Shown here one piece after another: positions 10,572-22,800 of a stretch of 64,000 bases of DNA (the stretch's first letter is position 1; each line of letters opens with the position of its first letter). The stretch lies in NCBI GenBank assembly GCA_030323885.1, contig CM059190.1, positions 84,374,709-84,438,708 on the forward strand. The letters run 5' to 3'. The stretch comes from Branchipolynoe longqiensis. Taxonomy: Eukaryota; Annelida; Polychaeta; Phyllodocida; Polynoidae. A program made the position numbers and the translations under genes. The notes under the pieces were generated by a model. That model was not told where the DNA came from, did no database searches, and was given only the letters and a program-made list of their open reading frames with translations.

Positions 10572-11606
10572 CTATGCAATATGGAATCCGCCCAATCGTA
10601 CTATAACATCTTTATATTTCACCAAGCCTTTTATCATATCATATATTGCCTGGTCACATGTTGCCACAGTCTTTGACAGGCCCAATTTCAGATTGAGTGC
10701 AACAAAGTAGTCAAGAGAGGTTTTGACAACATCTGGATTTGTAGGAGTTTGAGGATACATTGGACCATTGCCAATTTTTGTTTTCTGTGTCTGTTTCCTG
10801 GAATAAAATTCAAAGAATGCATTCCAATTTGGTGTACAACAAACACTTTTATCTTCACCTATCATCATCTGGGTTGGGAACATCCGAAGTAGAAACCAGA
10901 CAATGTTTTCATCAACCAAATCATCACTGCTTATATTGCTGCCACAGCTAATCTCTGTACCAAGTAACGATCTAGCCTCTTTTCGGTCCTTCATTGATAG
11001 ATTACTTACAACGGGTTCAAATCTAACAGCTTCCTTAATTGTTACTTGTCTTGTTTTCTGAAGAGGAACTTTTCCAGTCCCAACATTGTTCTCCTTATCA
11101 TTTGTATACTGATAGATAATATTTGTAGTTGCATCAAGACTACCACCATCCTCGGTTTCTGAATGAAAGTTCAGGTTATCAAAAGCATACTGCGCAAATT
11201 GACCATGAACAACATTGGACAGAATAAAAATACCTTCTCTTTCTTCCCGTTCAGTAACCTCATTAGCTATGGTTGTCAGGTAACGTTGGGCACTGGCATA
11301 GCTAATGCTATTACCAAATCGGTTTAATATTGTAACAATATTTTTACTACGCGTTTCTTTGAGAATATGCAGAGCAACTCCTACGTGTTTAGGTATAACC
11401 TGTGTACCAAGATACCCAATAATGTCCTGGGCTAGGTTCAACACATTCTCTTTGTCATTTTCCGGAAGATGGACTTTTCCATCATCGCCGAGGCTATCAT
11501 CATTGTCAGTAATTAGCCATGCTATAAGATGGTACAAATCTACTGGAACCTGGCGAGAGGCTGTTTCATGAGATATCTCTATTTCTCTATCTTCAGCAGC
11601 ATGCAT
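10572..11606 (-). pseudogene. Copy A transposon protein, central part
   Basis: A 344-residue frame directly continuous with the segment upstream. Near its end it has a TSLDYFVALNLKLG segment, then a TCDQAIYDMIKG segment and VRLGGFHIA. The frame stops at TAG. Beyond the stop the same frame continues NFLGSIGFFMKESGIEEVL, matching copy B (SFVGSIGTLMNGSGLEELL, encoded within 47207-47515 minus). The TAG is therefore a nonsense change inside a conserved block. I recall this LGGFH...GSGLEE layout from many uncharacterised invertebrate proteins but could not search for it. Confidence 0.6.
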
Positions 11607-12146
11607 TCATTTTGCAGTTGTTTTTACCTCTGGTCGCAAGTACTTTGCCAAAGGATATGATGTACTCGAAATGTTTTTGAGGAGATTAAAATCAACATCA
11701 TCCCTCTCGCAATATAGCTGGTATTCATTTATTTCATTTTGCAGGTCAACTATCTGGTCACACAATTCTTTCACGGTCAGAGAAGATGCACAAACTAAAT
11801 TACCGGTACCCTTTAACGCAACAAACTGAATATCAATACCAAAATGGTTTAACATTCGTTTCATTAATCTCTCTGTTCTATAGGTTCTTTTTGTAGCTAT
11901 GTCATGTTGAGACAGTAGTTCATTATATCTCTTTGAAAGTTGGCTCAAGGAGTACACGTTTTTCTCATTCATTAGTCCTTGGGATATCTCTAAGCCAAGT
12001 TCCAAAAATGCAGTATCATACTCAGTCATGTTTGCTGTATTGAGACCTTCCTGTTTGCTACTTGCACATGTGTTCATTAACCTATTCGCTGTCACCTTTT
12101 CCATCCCGGCCTTTTTCACACAAGAAACACAAAGATTTAAAGTCAA
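11607..12146 (-). pseudogene. Copy A transposon protein, N-terminal part
   Basis: A 179-residue frame. It opens with a C-x2-C pair (CVSC) followed by a helical Lys/Glu-rich region, and includes a heptad-like stretch near VKELCDQIVDLQNEI. It ends at a TGA followed directly, in the same frame, by the next segment, so one nonsense codon separates the two. No ATG marks the start and the frame stays open upstream, so the true N-terminus is not known. I do not recognise a catalytic domain in this part. Confidence 0.55.
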
Positions 12147-13582
12147 TCGTTGCTGTTCTATTAGATTTTGCTGCTTGATTTTCGCATCTATGTGCGTTCT
12201 TGAGTTGCCCTAGTCATAAGAGGCACTGAACGCACATGTATACATGTGCATTCTGCATGGTAGAGTTTTCCATGTGTTGATGGGTGTCGTGGCCTATTCA
12301 ATGCCGTGGGTTGTATTCAGGCACTTATTGGTAGCTAGAACTAGAACTAAAATGTGATTACTAGTACTTACCAATTTAAAAACTGTGGCACTGGCTATAT
12401 ATCATTCTTGAAAATTATTTCTCTTTAGGAGAATTTACAAACCCCTTTTAGACCTGTCCTAGTATGCTATATTAGTTAATGGCTGAAATAAATGGATTAT
12501 TACGCACATTTTATTTGACTTAAATGGATCCGTCAAAAACTAATGTTTTTAGATATTTTTCCAAGACATAACTTAGAAATATGTCTACAGGATACCATTT
12601 ATTCTATATGAGCCTTGACACCCCTTTCCTAAAAACATCAGAGGGATCTAAGGAGTTGATTGAAACAGTATTTCAGTGAAAAAACTTATGATACGGTATA
12701 TTAATAGGCACTTCTTTGATGAAAGTCCAGGATTTCTGGCATACCACAACCTTCACAACCTTTTGACCACTAGTGACCTTGAGGTTCATCCAATCAGAAT
12801 CTACTCTGCTTATTGTTTTAGCCTACATCCATACCAAAAGAATGAGTGGTAATTTGTTGCAGTAGAGTCTTGCGTTGTGATGATATACTAGATTTAGTTT
12901 CCCCTACCCCAGAATTAGGCGGCTGGTGTCGTCACAGCCTATCGTCAAAAAACGGTGTCTACCGAATTTGCGCAATACTTTCAAAGTGTCCAAATTCACT
13001 TTTCAGATGTCCAAGACCACTATAGACATAATCCAAGTGTCAACAATTTTATAGCAGGGGTGTCACATCAAAACCCTTATTTTGCACATTTTCTGGTTGT
13101 GGATCCCAGACTATGTGTACTCAGTGTTTGATACAGAGTTTCATAGTACTTGCAAGTGGAAACGAAATGTTATGATGTTAATGACTCCAGAAAAGGTTAA
13201 CTATTTCATAATTTTATAATTTTTTTTTAGAAATAATTGTCTTCAACTTAATGAAGACATTGTATATGACCATTTGAAGTGAAATGAGCTGTTGTTCAGG
13301 GGTTTTCATTAACTTTGTGACACTATGTTTTCAATGCTGTTGACAGTATCACAAATTAGTGATGTAATTTTCTATTTATTTAGCTACACCCATCCCAATA
13401 AGATACATAATACACAATATTAACATTTACTTTTGATCTAAAATATCTCCCACATTATTGGGCTAAATGATGAAATCTAAATATTGACACTCCAATAATG
13501 GGTTTCTTTGAAATATGCATTTCAAGTAGACTACCTCAAGTGGTACAGTTTCTGAGAACGACCCATATACACATGTACATAT

Positions 13583-13640
13583 GGTTGGTCGATTGTTGGA
13601 GTTTATGTCCTGGCAACATCTAAGGCCATAATGGAACTAG
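13583..13640 (-). repeat. SINE 3' fragment
   Basis: The minus-strand tail motif (GTTGGAGTTTATGTCCTGGC, then AACATCTAAGG) directly abuts the right TIR of the element ending near 13585. Confidence 0.6.
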
Positions 13641-14700
13641 TAAACTTCCCCCAGTGCCACACTCCCTCCCTCAAAACACTCTCACAATCATGTTGTACAC
13701 AGGCTGGAGGTGTCCCAGTATCTGTTAGTAGGACCCCTATCTTTATACTTGTATGAGTCAGTGACAATGACCCACATACACACTAATCTGTACAATTAGA
13801 CAGTGTGTACAGTCCCAGGAGGTGCAGTCCCATCCAAGCTGAATTTCATTAACCTGTGGACATGCACATGCAGCTTGCCAAGCTGGTTTTGGGCATGATT
13901 ATATATGGAATTTTATGTCGGGGTTTGTTGTCCTCGTCGCCATCATCACACATCTTTCACATTCATATATACATTTGTGCATATAATATAGCATCTGTTT
14001 AGCCGTGGGAACAGCCAGCACACCAAGTGGTGGGTTTGATCATTTTGATTACACAGTACAGGCTGAGTGAGCCGTCTTGGTATTATAGGGTCTTTGTATA
14101 AACATAGACACTAATATAGTCTGTACTAGACTACTAAATGACTGAAACGTACAATCCTCCAAGCATTGTTTATCCCATCATTACGAACAACCTACTTACT
14201 CAAACTACTTCATGTAGTCAAAAATCACACCTGAGGTATTAACCTTTTAAGGATAACCCTACAAGCTAACCACACTCTATCTAACAGAATAAACAAACCA
14301 TTCTACTAACACTCACTCCATCTCAAAATGTTAACTCCAACAACATGATAGTTTTGCAATTCACAACATAGTAGGCATACAAACCTATGAAGGGAAACTA
14401 TGCACCTAACCACTCTGTAATGTAAAGGTCTAATCAATACACCTGTATGTATCAAGTGTGTATGAATAAAACATATAACTGCTATTTTTATATGTGAATT
14501 GTCAAACTATACCATTGAATATTTGATATTGTTATTTCAGCTGATTTGGGCTAGCTGCTGATGATAATATCAGACTACATATGCATATATTTCATATTTC
14601 ACTAAATATTTGCATACGTAAAAATCTAATCATATCAGTGGATATAGATCTGCTTATGTTTATGTATATATATATGAGTGTGTGTATATAGTGTATATAT
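13641..14700. other. No gene seen
   Basis: AT-rich sequence without a supportable coding region. About 14065-14135 resembles 5915-5985, so some of it is dispersed repeat. Confidence 0.5.
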
Positions 14701-14707
14701 TTATATG

Positions 14708-15675
14708 TACCAGATGTGGTGGCTGAATTGGTAGATTGCCAGTGTGGCAGGAAATCGCCAACCCCTGGAAATAGCACACCCCGGGGTTTGCGATTTACTA
14801 GGAAATCACAAACCCCCCCTGGAAATCGCAAACCCCCCATGCTTTCTAGCATTTATCACCCCAAGCATGGCAACAATATGTTTGATTTTGAACTTCTACC
14901 AGATCTGGGGGGATAAAGTGGATTCAAGGAGGATCAAGATGGATTAATCCTAATGAAAACATCTTTGTGATACTCCAGTCCGTAATTCTCTGCTCACATG
15001 CTCTGAAAACGGTAATGATACAGATAGTTGTAGTGGCTTTTCTTAATGATATATCCTAGTATCTTTGACACAAATTGACCCTATCCTTCTTGTGAGTGAT
15101 CACAGTGAATATGGCCCTTACTGTGACAGGCATGAAATTAAAAATAATCAATTAATCCATCTTGTGAGAGATCCCCCATATAATAAAAAGATATGTGTCT
15201 TAATGATGCTTATATAAATAGAGTATTTCATTAGACCAGTTCGTATTTCCAGTGTCACAGTGCATTGTGGGAATTTTAAAAGCAAATCAAATCTGCACAA
15301 AGCACATGTGCTTGCTTTAAGACTGCTAAGCATGGGGGGTTTGCGATGTCCAGGGGGGATATGTGATTTCCTAGGAAATCGCAAACCCCCCTGCCCATAT
15401 ATGGTATGGGGGTTTGCGATTTCCTGCTACACCGGCTTCCCATGCGGAATATCGGGAGTTTAAACTTGTCACTACCTAGCCTGATGCTCTGCATTAATAG
15501 GATAAAGCAAGAACTGGTTGGCAACAGTGTCAGGATAATATAACCTTGTGGGGTATTGGGTCATGATGCCAGTGGCTTGGTCTTCCAGTGTTGCAGCACT
15601 ATAAAGTCACCATGAGTGCAGGCTGTTGCAAGTCAGTACCCGTCCTGATATGACCATAGATGCTGCTAGGATGTA
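14708..15675 (+). repeat. SINE split by a foldback element
   Basis: The tRNA-like head (GTGGTGGCTGAATTGGTAGA, 14714-14733) and the remainder of the SINE (from TTCCCATGCGGAA at 15437 through ACTTGTCACTACCTAGCCTG to the TATAAAGT/CATGAGTGC 3' part near 15620) lie on opposite sides of the foldback element 14738-15436. The SINE was therefore there first. Confidence 0.7.
14738..15436. mobile_element. Foldback/MITE element with AGGAAATCGC...GCGATTTCCT ends
   Basis: The left end GCCAGTGTGGCAGGAAATCG and the right end CGATTTCCTGCTACACCGGC are near-perfect inverted repeats about 28 bp long. Further AAATCGCAAACCCCCC modules occur inside each end in both orientations, forming nested hairpins. No protein is encoded. 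The family is unknown to me. Confidence 0.7.
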
Positions 15676-15799
15676 AAAATACAACACACAAACATATATA
15701 TATGCAAATGTACATAAATATATATATATATATATATATTGAGTTGTTCAATGGTGTTAGGAAAAACTCCAAATTTATCTCCCCTCCAAAGCACTCCAC

Positions 15800-15865
15800 G
15801 CAACCCACCGACACACCCACACTCACCCACCGACACACCCACACTCACCCACCCACCCATATTTG
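15800..15865. repeat. Short minisatellite
   Basis: CCCACCGACACACCCACACTCA in about 2.5 copies, followed by CCCACCCACCCA. Open frames across it are repeat artefacts. Confidence 0.7.
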
Positions 15866-15971
15866 CAAACAGTCCATGCACACTTAGCAAAACACAAACA
15901 TTTTTGCTATTTGCGACATTGCTCGCCATTTCTCTCTGGTTATTTGTTGATGCATCCGGCCCGACTGCCTG

Positions 15972-15979
15972 TATATAAG
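15972..15979 (+). promoter_or_regulatory. TATA box of the CAP-family gene
   Basis: TATATAAG, 87 bp upstream of the start codon at 16066. A start site near 16000-16010 (the GGCCATCAGC region) would be about 30 bp downstream, which fits a short first exon with a leader of about 60 bases. The exact start site is inferred. Confidence 0.6.
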
Positions 15980-16065
15980 GTATCGAGTCCTCAGTACCTG
16001 GCCATCAGCATTGATCCCTCATCAACCTAGTCAGTGGAATCAACAGGGTAACAAAGCACGTCACC

Positions 16066-19000
16066 ATGCACCGCTACACTCTCCTGCTGGCTCTCTTCAA
16101 TGCCGTATTGGCCATGTGAGTTATGCATTTACCTCTTATGCATTTGTTCATTACTCGAGTATATATATATATTTATTTTTATTTTAAGCTGCACAGTCCG
16201 ATGAAAACATCAAATTTTCAAAACCAAAAAGTGATGCAGATTTGATTATCTATATATGTAACTTAGATACTGGTGCACTTATTAAACATTTGTCGCCAAA
16301 CGTTTTTTCTTTTAAGACTTAAGCCCCGGTCACATTGCCATTAGTGGACGTAGTTGAACGTAGTGGAGGCTAACGTAGTTGAAAGTAGTTGAACGTATCT
16401 GAACACACCGGCATCCATACTTGTCCGTGATGTTATCTTGGTAATAACGTGGGTGAGCAGTGATCTCCAATTTAATTGTTGGACATGTTCAAAAGAGCGG
16501 TACGTTAGACGCTGAATTTGCATCCATGATGCTAACGTACTGTAACATACTCTGGCATGCTCTAGTGTGCTTTAGTGTACTCTAGCATACCTGGACGAAG
16601 CCCTTGTCACATAGCCATTAGTGGATGTAGGTGAACGTAGTGGAGGCTAACGAAGTTGAACATAGTTGAATGTACTGGCATCCGTATCATAATGTATTCA
16701 TTCATACTGTAACATATTTATCCGTACCAAAACCTGCCGTACCTTAACATATTTCAACTTACTTACACCACATTTGACCCACGTTAATCTATCCTATGTA
16801 TCACTATGTCCAGTAATGGCTATGTGACCGGCCCTTTAATCTTATATGTAATCAACAAAGAAACTTGTTTGAATCTGGTGTGTATACTAAGATCATTTTC
16901 TGGAATTGTGTTTGACTTCCATGTTACACAAGTGATAGTAACACATTGATAAATTTGCATAAGATCAAAATCAAAAATCAAAATAGTTAGTTTTTTTTTC
17001 ATCTCTGACATATATATATATACACAACAGGTAAACCTTCATATTAACATGGATTCTGCTATTATTTTGAATGTTTTCTGCTATCACTTTTGGTTTCCAT
17101 GTCACACAATAGTGCCTAGTTTCAGAAAATGACCTTGTGAGTTGTACATCGCAGGGCATAGTAAATTGGTGCGGGTGCTTTGCTTTTTTCGATTTTTTGT
17201 TTTGTTTGTTGTTTTATATCCTAGCAATATGTAAGGTCATTTCAGGATGGGTATCGACTTGTGAAACGGCATGCTCATGGCGACTTTATAGTGCTGCCCC
17301 CCTGGGAAATCAGGCAACCAGCATAATGACTCGATATCCCACTCAGTTACATTATCCTGACACTGAGCTAACCAGTCCTTGCCCTATCCTATTAATGCTG
17401 AGTGCCAGGCAAGGAAGCAACACGTATCAATTTTAAAGTCATTGGTTTGACTCGACCGGGGCTTTTATAGATTATTGCTTTCATATATTACTCGGTATAA
17501 TCAGACTGTTTCGTCTCCTGTAATTTTCGCTATGCTTTGTGAATTAAATTTTGCTCTCATTTGACACAAATTTAACCACTTGCATTTCCTTTCAGGCCTG
17601 CTGACCATGACGTCATGAGATCTCAGCCATCCAACATGGGTGAGTACATTCGGAACTACATTAAGGTATTAACCTTCTCCACCCTCTGCCAAACTTTCAC
17701 CTTTCAGGTTGGCGATCAAACCAATAATCATATCACTTATTTATCAATTTCTCAAACAGATTTGACAATAGTTCTTAATATCGCACCCCCCTTCTCAACC
17801 TGACCTATGTAATCCATATTGATATCAGTTGTCTAAAAGTATCACTTCAAACAACATCACTGACATGCAGTAGTGCCATGGTGTCACATGGACAGGTATG
17901 TGCGGATATGGTGATTGTATCAGGTTTCCTAGATAGTCTAATGGTGACGACACTAACCCCGGAACGCAAAAAAAAAAGCAAATAGAAAAAGAAAAAGAGG
18001 AAAAAAAGTGTGTGCAGGTACAACTTAACACGATCTGAGTCTACAACCTGATGCAACGCATTTCTAGCAGTGTATTTTCTCCTTTTGCAGATAAGTTCAA
18101 TAATCTGTTCAGCATGTTCGATAAGCGTTCATCAAATGTGTGTCCAGCAAACGGTGGCAAGTCGAATTTGACGGAGGCTGCGAAGCAGGACTATCTGATG
18201 ACACACAACCGCTACAGGGCCAAGGAGAATGCCAATCTACCCAACATGGTAACCAGCTTAAACTTTTGAGCTCCTATGCCCCCCCTGTTACATCACTTAA
18301 TTAAGCAGACGAGTATTAGAACACATTATTCTCTTCTTTTACTTGTCCGTTGCTTGTTCACTGCTTTTGTTTGTTGTGTCATGATAGTGATGCAAAAACC
18401 TGGGAACATCATGCATAGAGCGGTACTCGAATCGCCATTTATGCCATTCCGAGGCGAGTGTCCTAACCATGAGGTTATCTAGGCTCCCTGATTCAATAAC
18501 CCTAGCACATACCTAGCTGCCTATGTGGCACTTCACAGGGGGATCTGAATGAACATCATGACCCTCACCCCTCTGGACTATTGAGTCTCATACGTACAAT
18601 TATAAATATCCACTTCATGGTACATTCTCAGGGAAGGTTCAAGACCATACAGCACTCAGCATGTACAGAATCCTGGTCATGGAACCACATTCACACTAGG
18701 TGGACTCACCGCCATTCATTCCCAATGACCAATCACCATCCAGTTATTGGTCACATGATCATTCATATAAAAGATGTCCAGTTATGTTGACTTGTCGGTA
18801 CCAGTGCTGACATAGTGGGTGCCCGCATTAAGGCAGTGTGACGTATCAGCTGATTAGTTGTTTCTGATTGTAGGTACAAAGAATATTTCTTCACTCTTTA
18901 ATTTGTGTTGGGTTAAACAAATTGTCCTTTGTTCTTCTTTTGGGGGTGGGGGTGGGGGGGGTCCACTTTCTATTCCAAGGTGTTCCTGTGTGTTACGTCA

Positions 19001-19817
19001 TCATCTTCTGCTTACTGTAACTCAATAATTACAGTAGGCAGCTTGATGTAGCAGCTACAAGATTGTTACTGAAAGTGGCTAAAGGATCAGAAGAAATGTG
19101 CCAGTAACAGCCATTATGTACTGCAAGTTAATCACCATGTTGATCTTATTAACCATGTTGACCTTATTGGCCATTTTGATCTTGTTGACCATGTCGACAT
19201 CGTTGACCATGTCGACCATGTTGACAATGTTAACCATTTTGACCTTATTAACCATCTTGACCGTGTTGACCTTATTGACCATGTTGACATTGTTGACCAT
19301 GTTGACATTGTTAACGATGTTGACCTTATTCACCATGTTGACAATGTTGACCTTGTTGACCATGTTGACATTTTTAACCATGTTGACCTTATTGACAATG
19401 TTGACCTCGTTATCATTGTTGACCAAGTTGACATTGTTGACCATGTTGACAGTATTGACCTCATTGACCTTGTTAACCATGTTGATCATGTTGACCATGT
19501 TAACCATATTGACCATGTCAGCAATGTTGACCATGTTGACCCCATTGACCTTGTGACCTTTCCCTTTAGATGTGGGATGAGTCGCTGGCTTATCATGCTC
19601 AGAAGTTACTAGATCTGCAGACATCATGCACGATGCAGAACAAGCTTACGTAAAATAATGTTTTATTTGCCTATTATTTTATTCTCGTCTTCCATTGGTT
19701 CTATTGGGCTGACATGTTTTACACAAGATAGCTACCGTAACCTTGACCATTAGTTGCCACCAGTAAATTCTCACTGTTAGAAAATTAGTTTTACTACATT
19801 TAAGCACATATAATTCA

Positions 19818-19848
<31 letters not shown>

Positions 19849-22800
19849 CCATAAATATATATATATATATATATATATAGATGCACATTGCCTGCTACAT
19901 GTGGCGTCACTTCACCTGCATGTAGGAGGCAGGTGTACCACTACACAATTATAATATATATATATATATGTATTTAAGCAACCAAGGAAGGCAACAACCT
20001 TTGGTGGTAGACATCAGTGTTTATTAAGCACACACATTTGACAATCACATAGTCCATATTGTCGATCATAAGCAAATGTATGTTCATTTTCAAATGTGCA
20101 GTATTTGAACCAATTTGTCCATGATTGAAATTACCCTGCCTAGTCAATTGATGTACCAAATTATTATTTAAAAGAAAAGAATATTATGTGTTCGAAGTTC
20201 TTCTGGTTCCTAGATGTGACTCAACATGCCGGGTCACAGCTTCAGCTTACATGGTGTAAAGTTGGGGTTCCCCCCACCCCACCCCACCCCGATTCTTCAC
20301 TATAGACCCATTGCACTTATAACCACCGGACGCGATGACCTAACCGGTGGAGCGCAGGATTCCAGTCTGGACTTTGAATCCCAGCCGAGTCAAACCAATG
20401 ACTTACAAAATTTATACTTGTTGCGACCTAGACTGGCGCTCAGTATTAATGGGGTAGGACAAGGACTGGTTAGCACAGTAAAGGCATAATGTGACTATGT
20501 GGGATATTGGGTCATGGCTCCGGTAGCCTGGTCTCCCAGTGGGGTAGCACTATAAAATTGCCATGAGTGCGCGCTGTCACAAGTCCGTGCCCATCCTTAG
20601 ACAGCTGTTAGATATTGCTAGGATGTAAACTGACAAACAAAGTATCTATAGCCATATGATGACCAATCTTGGCTGCGTTCTTGAGATACATATGTATTGA
20701 ACTTGTATTACGAAATATCTTTGCATTCAATAAAACGCCACCTAGTTTCTCATGGTGTATGTGTATTCACCACCTCCCCCATTTACTAATACTACAATGT
20801 AAGCTGAAGCTGCGACCCGGCATGATGGGTCGCAGCTTCAGCCCTTCCTGAAGGACCAGCAGAACTTCCCAGAATATTCTTTCTCTGTGTTTTTTTTGTG
20901 CAAAAACCTTTTAAAAATAGAAGCTTTAATTGACCACAGGACTTCGTTTCCACCCCACATGGGAACACTTTTTGTTCAAGGGAAAATTATGATTATATGC
21001 AAAAGTTTACCAAGTTTTAATATTCAGAAAGATTGTGAATGCAATAGTGGAAATAACATCACTTTATTTCTGTCTCAGCTGCATCTGAGCCTGTTATATA
21101 TCCGGGGGGGGTTTAGCTCGGGATTTTCTGGTGGTACACAGATTTTTCAGTGATGGAGTAACCCATTATAGTGCATAGAGTATACACGCATTTACATAAT
21201 ATATATATATATTTGTTAAAATCTATATAATCTCAGGTAGTATGCCGTATATGGAAGCTAGGCCCTTGTCCATTTTCGTGATCATTAGCAGAGAGCTGCC
21301 CTAGATAGGAAATCATCCTAGGAAATACGAGATGAATAATGCAATCAGTAATCAAGGTATAAACAGTACAGCATAACCTAAAACCTTAGCCGTTGCTATG
21401 AAGTAAAACAACAACAAACAAACAACAAACATAACCTAACCGATTTGGTAACGGTGCTAGTTCTGTGTAAGGCCATGTATCCATAGAATGTTCCCTTGTG
21501 GCTTATTCCCTTCTTCCGTGTTCGCTTGTGACCTTGTGATGCACCACACACACAATGAACATTTTATTCTCCATCTTCCTAGTCAGTACATCACATGTGC
21601 CGTGCACAAGGCCATACCGTCCCTGGGTCCAACCTATCGGATGGCCGACCACTAAACAAAGCACATGTTCATTATCTGTGTGGCGCATCACAAGGTCACA
21701 AGCGAACATGGAACAAAGGAACACGCCACAAGGGAGCAGTCTATAGATATATTGCCTAATAAGTAATATACATACCAGTGCACACGTCTGCAGCTATCTC
21801 CACTGTTAATGCACAGCACCAGACTGGATGGCCAAAGAGTTGAGCGTATGTCTCCCGTTTTGGTAGATCGTGGGATTCGAATCGTTCGAGTCAAACCAAT
21901 GATGTAAAAAATTAATATTTGTCACTTCCTAGCCAGGTTCTCAGCATTATTAGCATATGGCAAGGACTGGTTGGCCCAGTGTCAGGATTATGTGACTGAG
22001 TGGGATATCAGGTCATGGTGTTGGGTGCCTGGTCTCCCAGTGGGGCAACACTATAAAGTTGCACAAGTCGGTGCCCATCCTGATATGACCTTAAATGTTG
22101 CCAGGAAGTTAGTGGTGATTCCTTAACGCCATGCCAGCAGCAAAGGCCATAATCACGGCGAGAATTGTTCAAATCTTATTCAGTCACATGATCAGGCCGT
22201 CTCTTTTACAGAGAATGTAAAGGCACACAATCAACTATGTGTCTAGAGATAGTTTTGAAGTCAAAACCTCATAATTACAATGACTACAAATTTGAGGCCA
22301 GGTAAAATTTTAGATAAATTGGTGAAAATTGTTTTAATGAATTATATAAGGCAGTATCGTCCTGTCACCCTCAAGAAAGCTAGGATCGCTTCTTATTTTA
22401 CATTAGTCGAAAGATCATGCATGGTGTTTGTATTGCAACATTGTTCATGCAAGGCTATGAAATATATGCAGTTTAATCAAAAGTGTTTGAGTGTCAGTGG
22501 GGACTGACACCAAATGAATTTGGGAGGAGGCTCCCCTTCAGCAGAAAATAGTGTGTAATCCACGAGTGGCCTATATGGCAACAAATAAGGACCACTTGGT
22601 CCCGCCGACCACCCACATGAGTCTGTGATGGTTTTCCCAAGTAAAACTCCAACAACCAACCAACTCAAGGCGCAGGTGCAGGGGCAACTGGATCGGCCAG
22701 AACGTGGCCTTGGACTCGTCATCGGCTGATCAGACCACCAACATGCCCGCCGAGAAGGTCGTCAAGAAGTGGTACAAAGAGAAGAGCGATTACAACCTGA

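Larger units (their letters stand above)
8085..13585 (-). mobile_element. Degenerate TIR DNA transposon encoding a CXC-tail / PIN-like protein (copy A)
   Basis: The ends are inverted: ATATGGGTCATTCTCAGAA near 8101-8119 faces its near reverse complement TTCTGAGAACGACCCATAT at 13551-13569. Subterminal inverted repeats of roughly 550 bp lie at about 8540-9110 and 12590-13110. They share the GGTTCATCCAATCAGAATCTACTCT and CCCTACCCCAGAATTAGGCGG stretches in opposite orientation. Between them, 12.15-9.40 kb on the minus strand is a single broken coding region of the same protein family as copy B at 44934-48052. No target-site duplication could be fixed. This is one of the two best candidates for a poorly described transposon class. 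Confidence 0.7.

Noticed and set aside
19079..19627. 182-residue open frame of Met/Val/Asn repeats (minus) and its Leu/Thr mirror (plus)
   Set aside because: Both arise from the TTGACCATG minisatellite, whose unit length avoids stops on both strands; it lies in a CAP intron.
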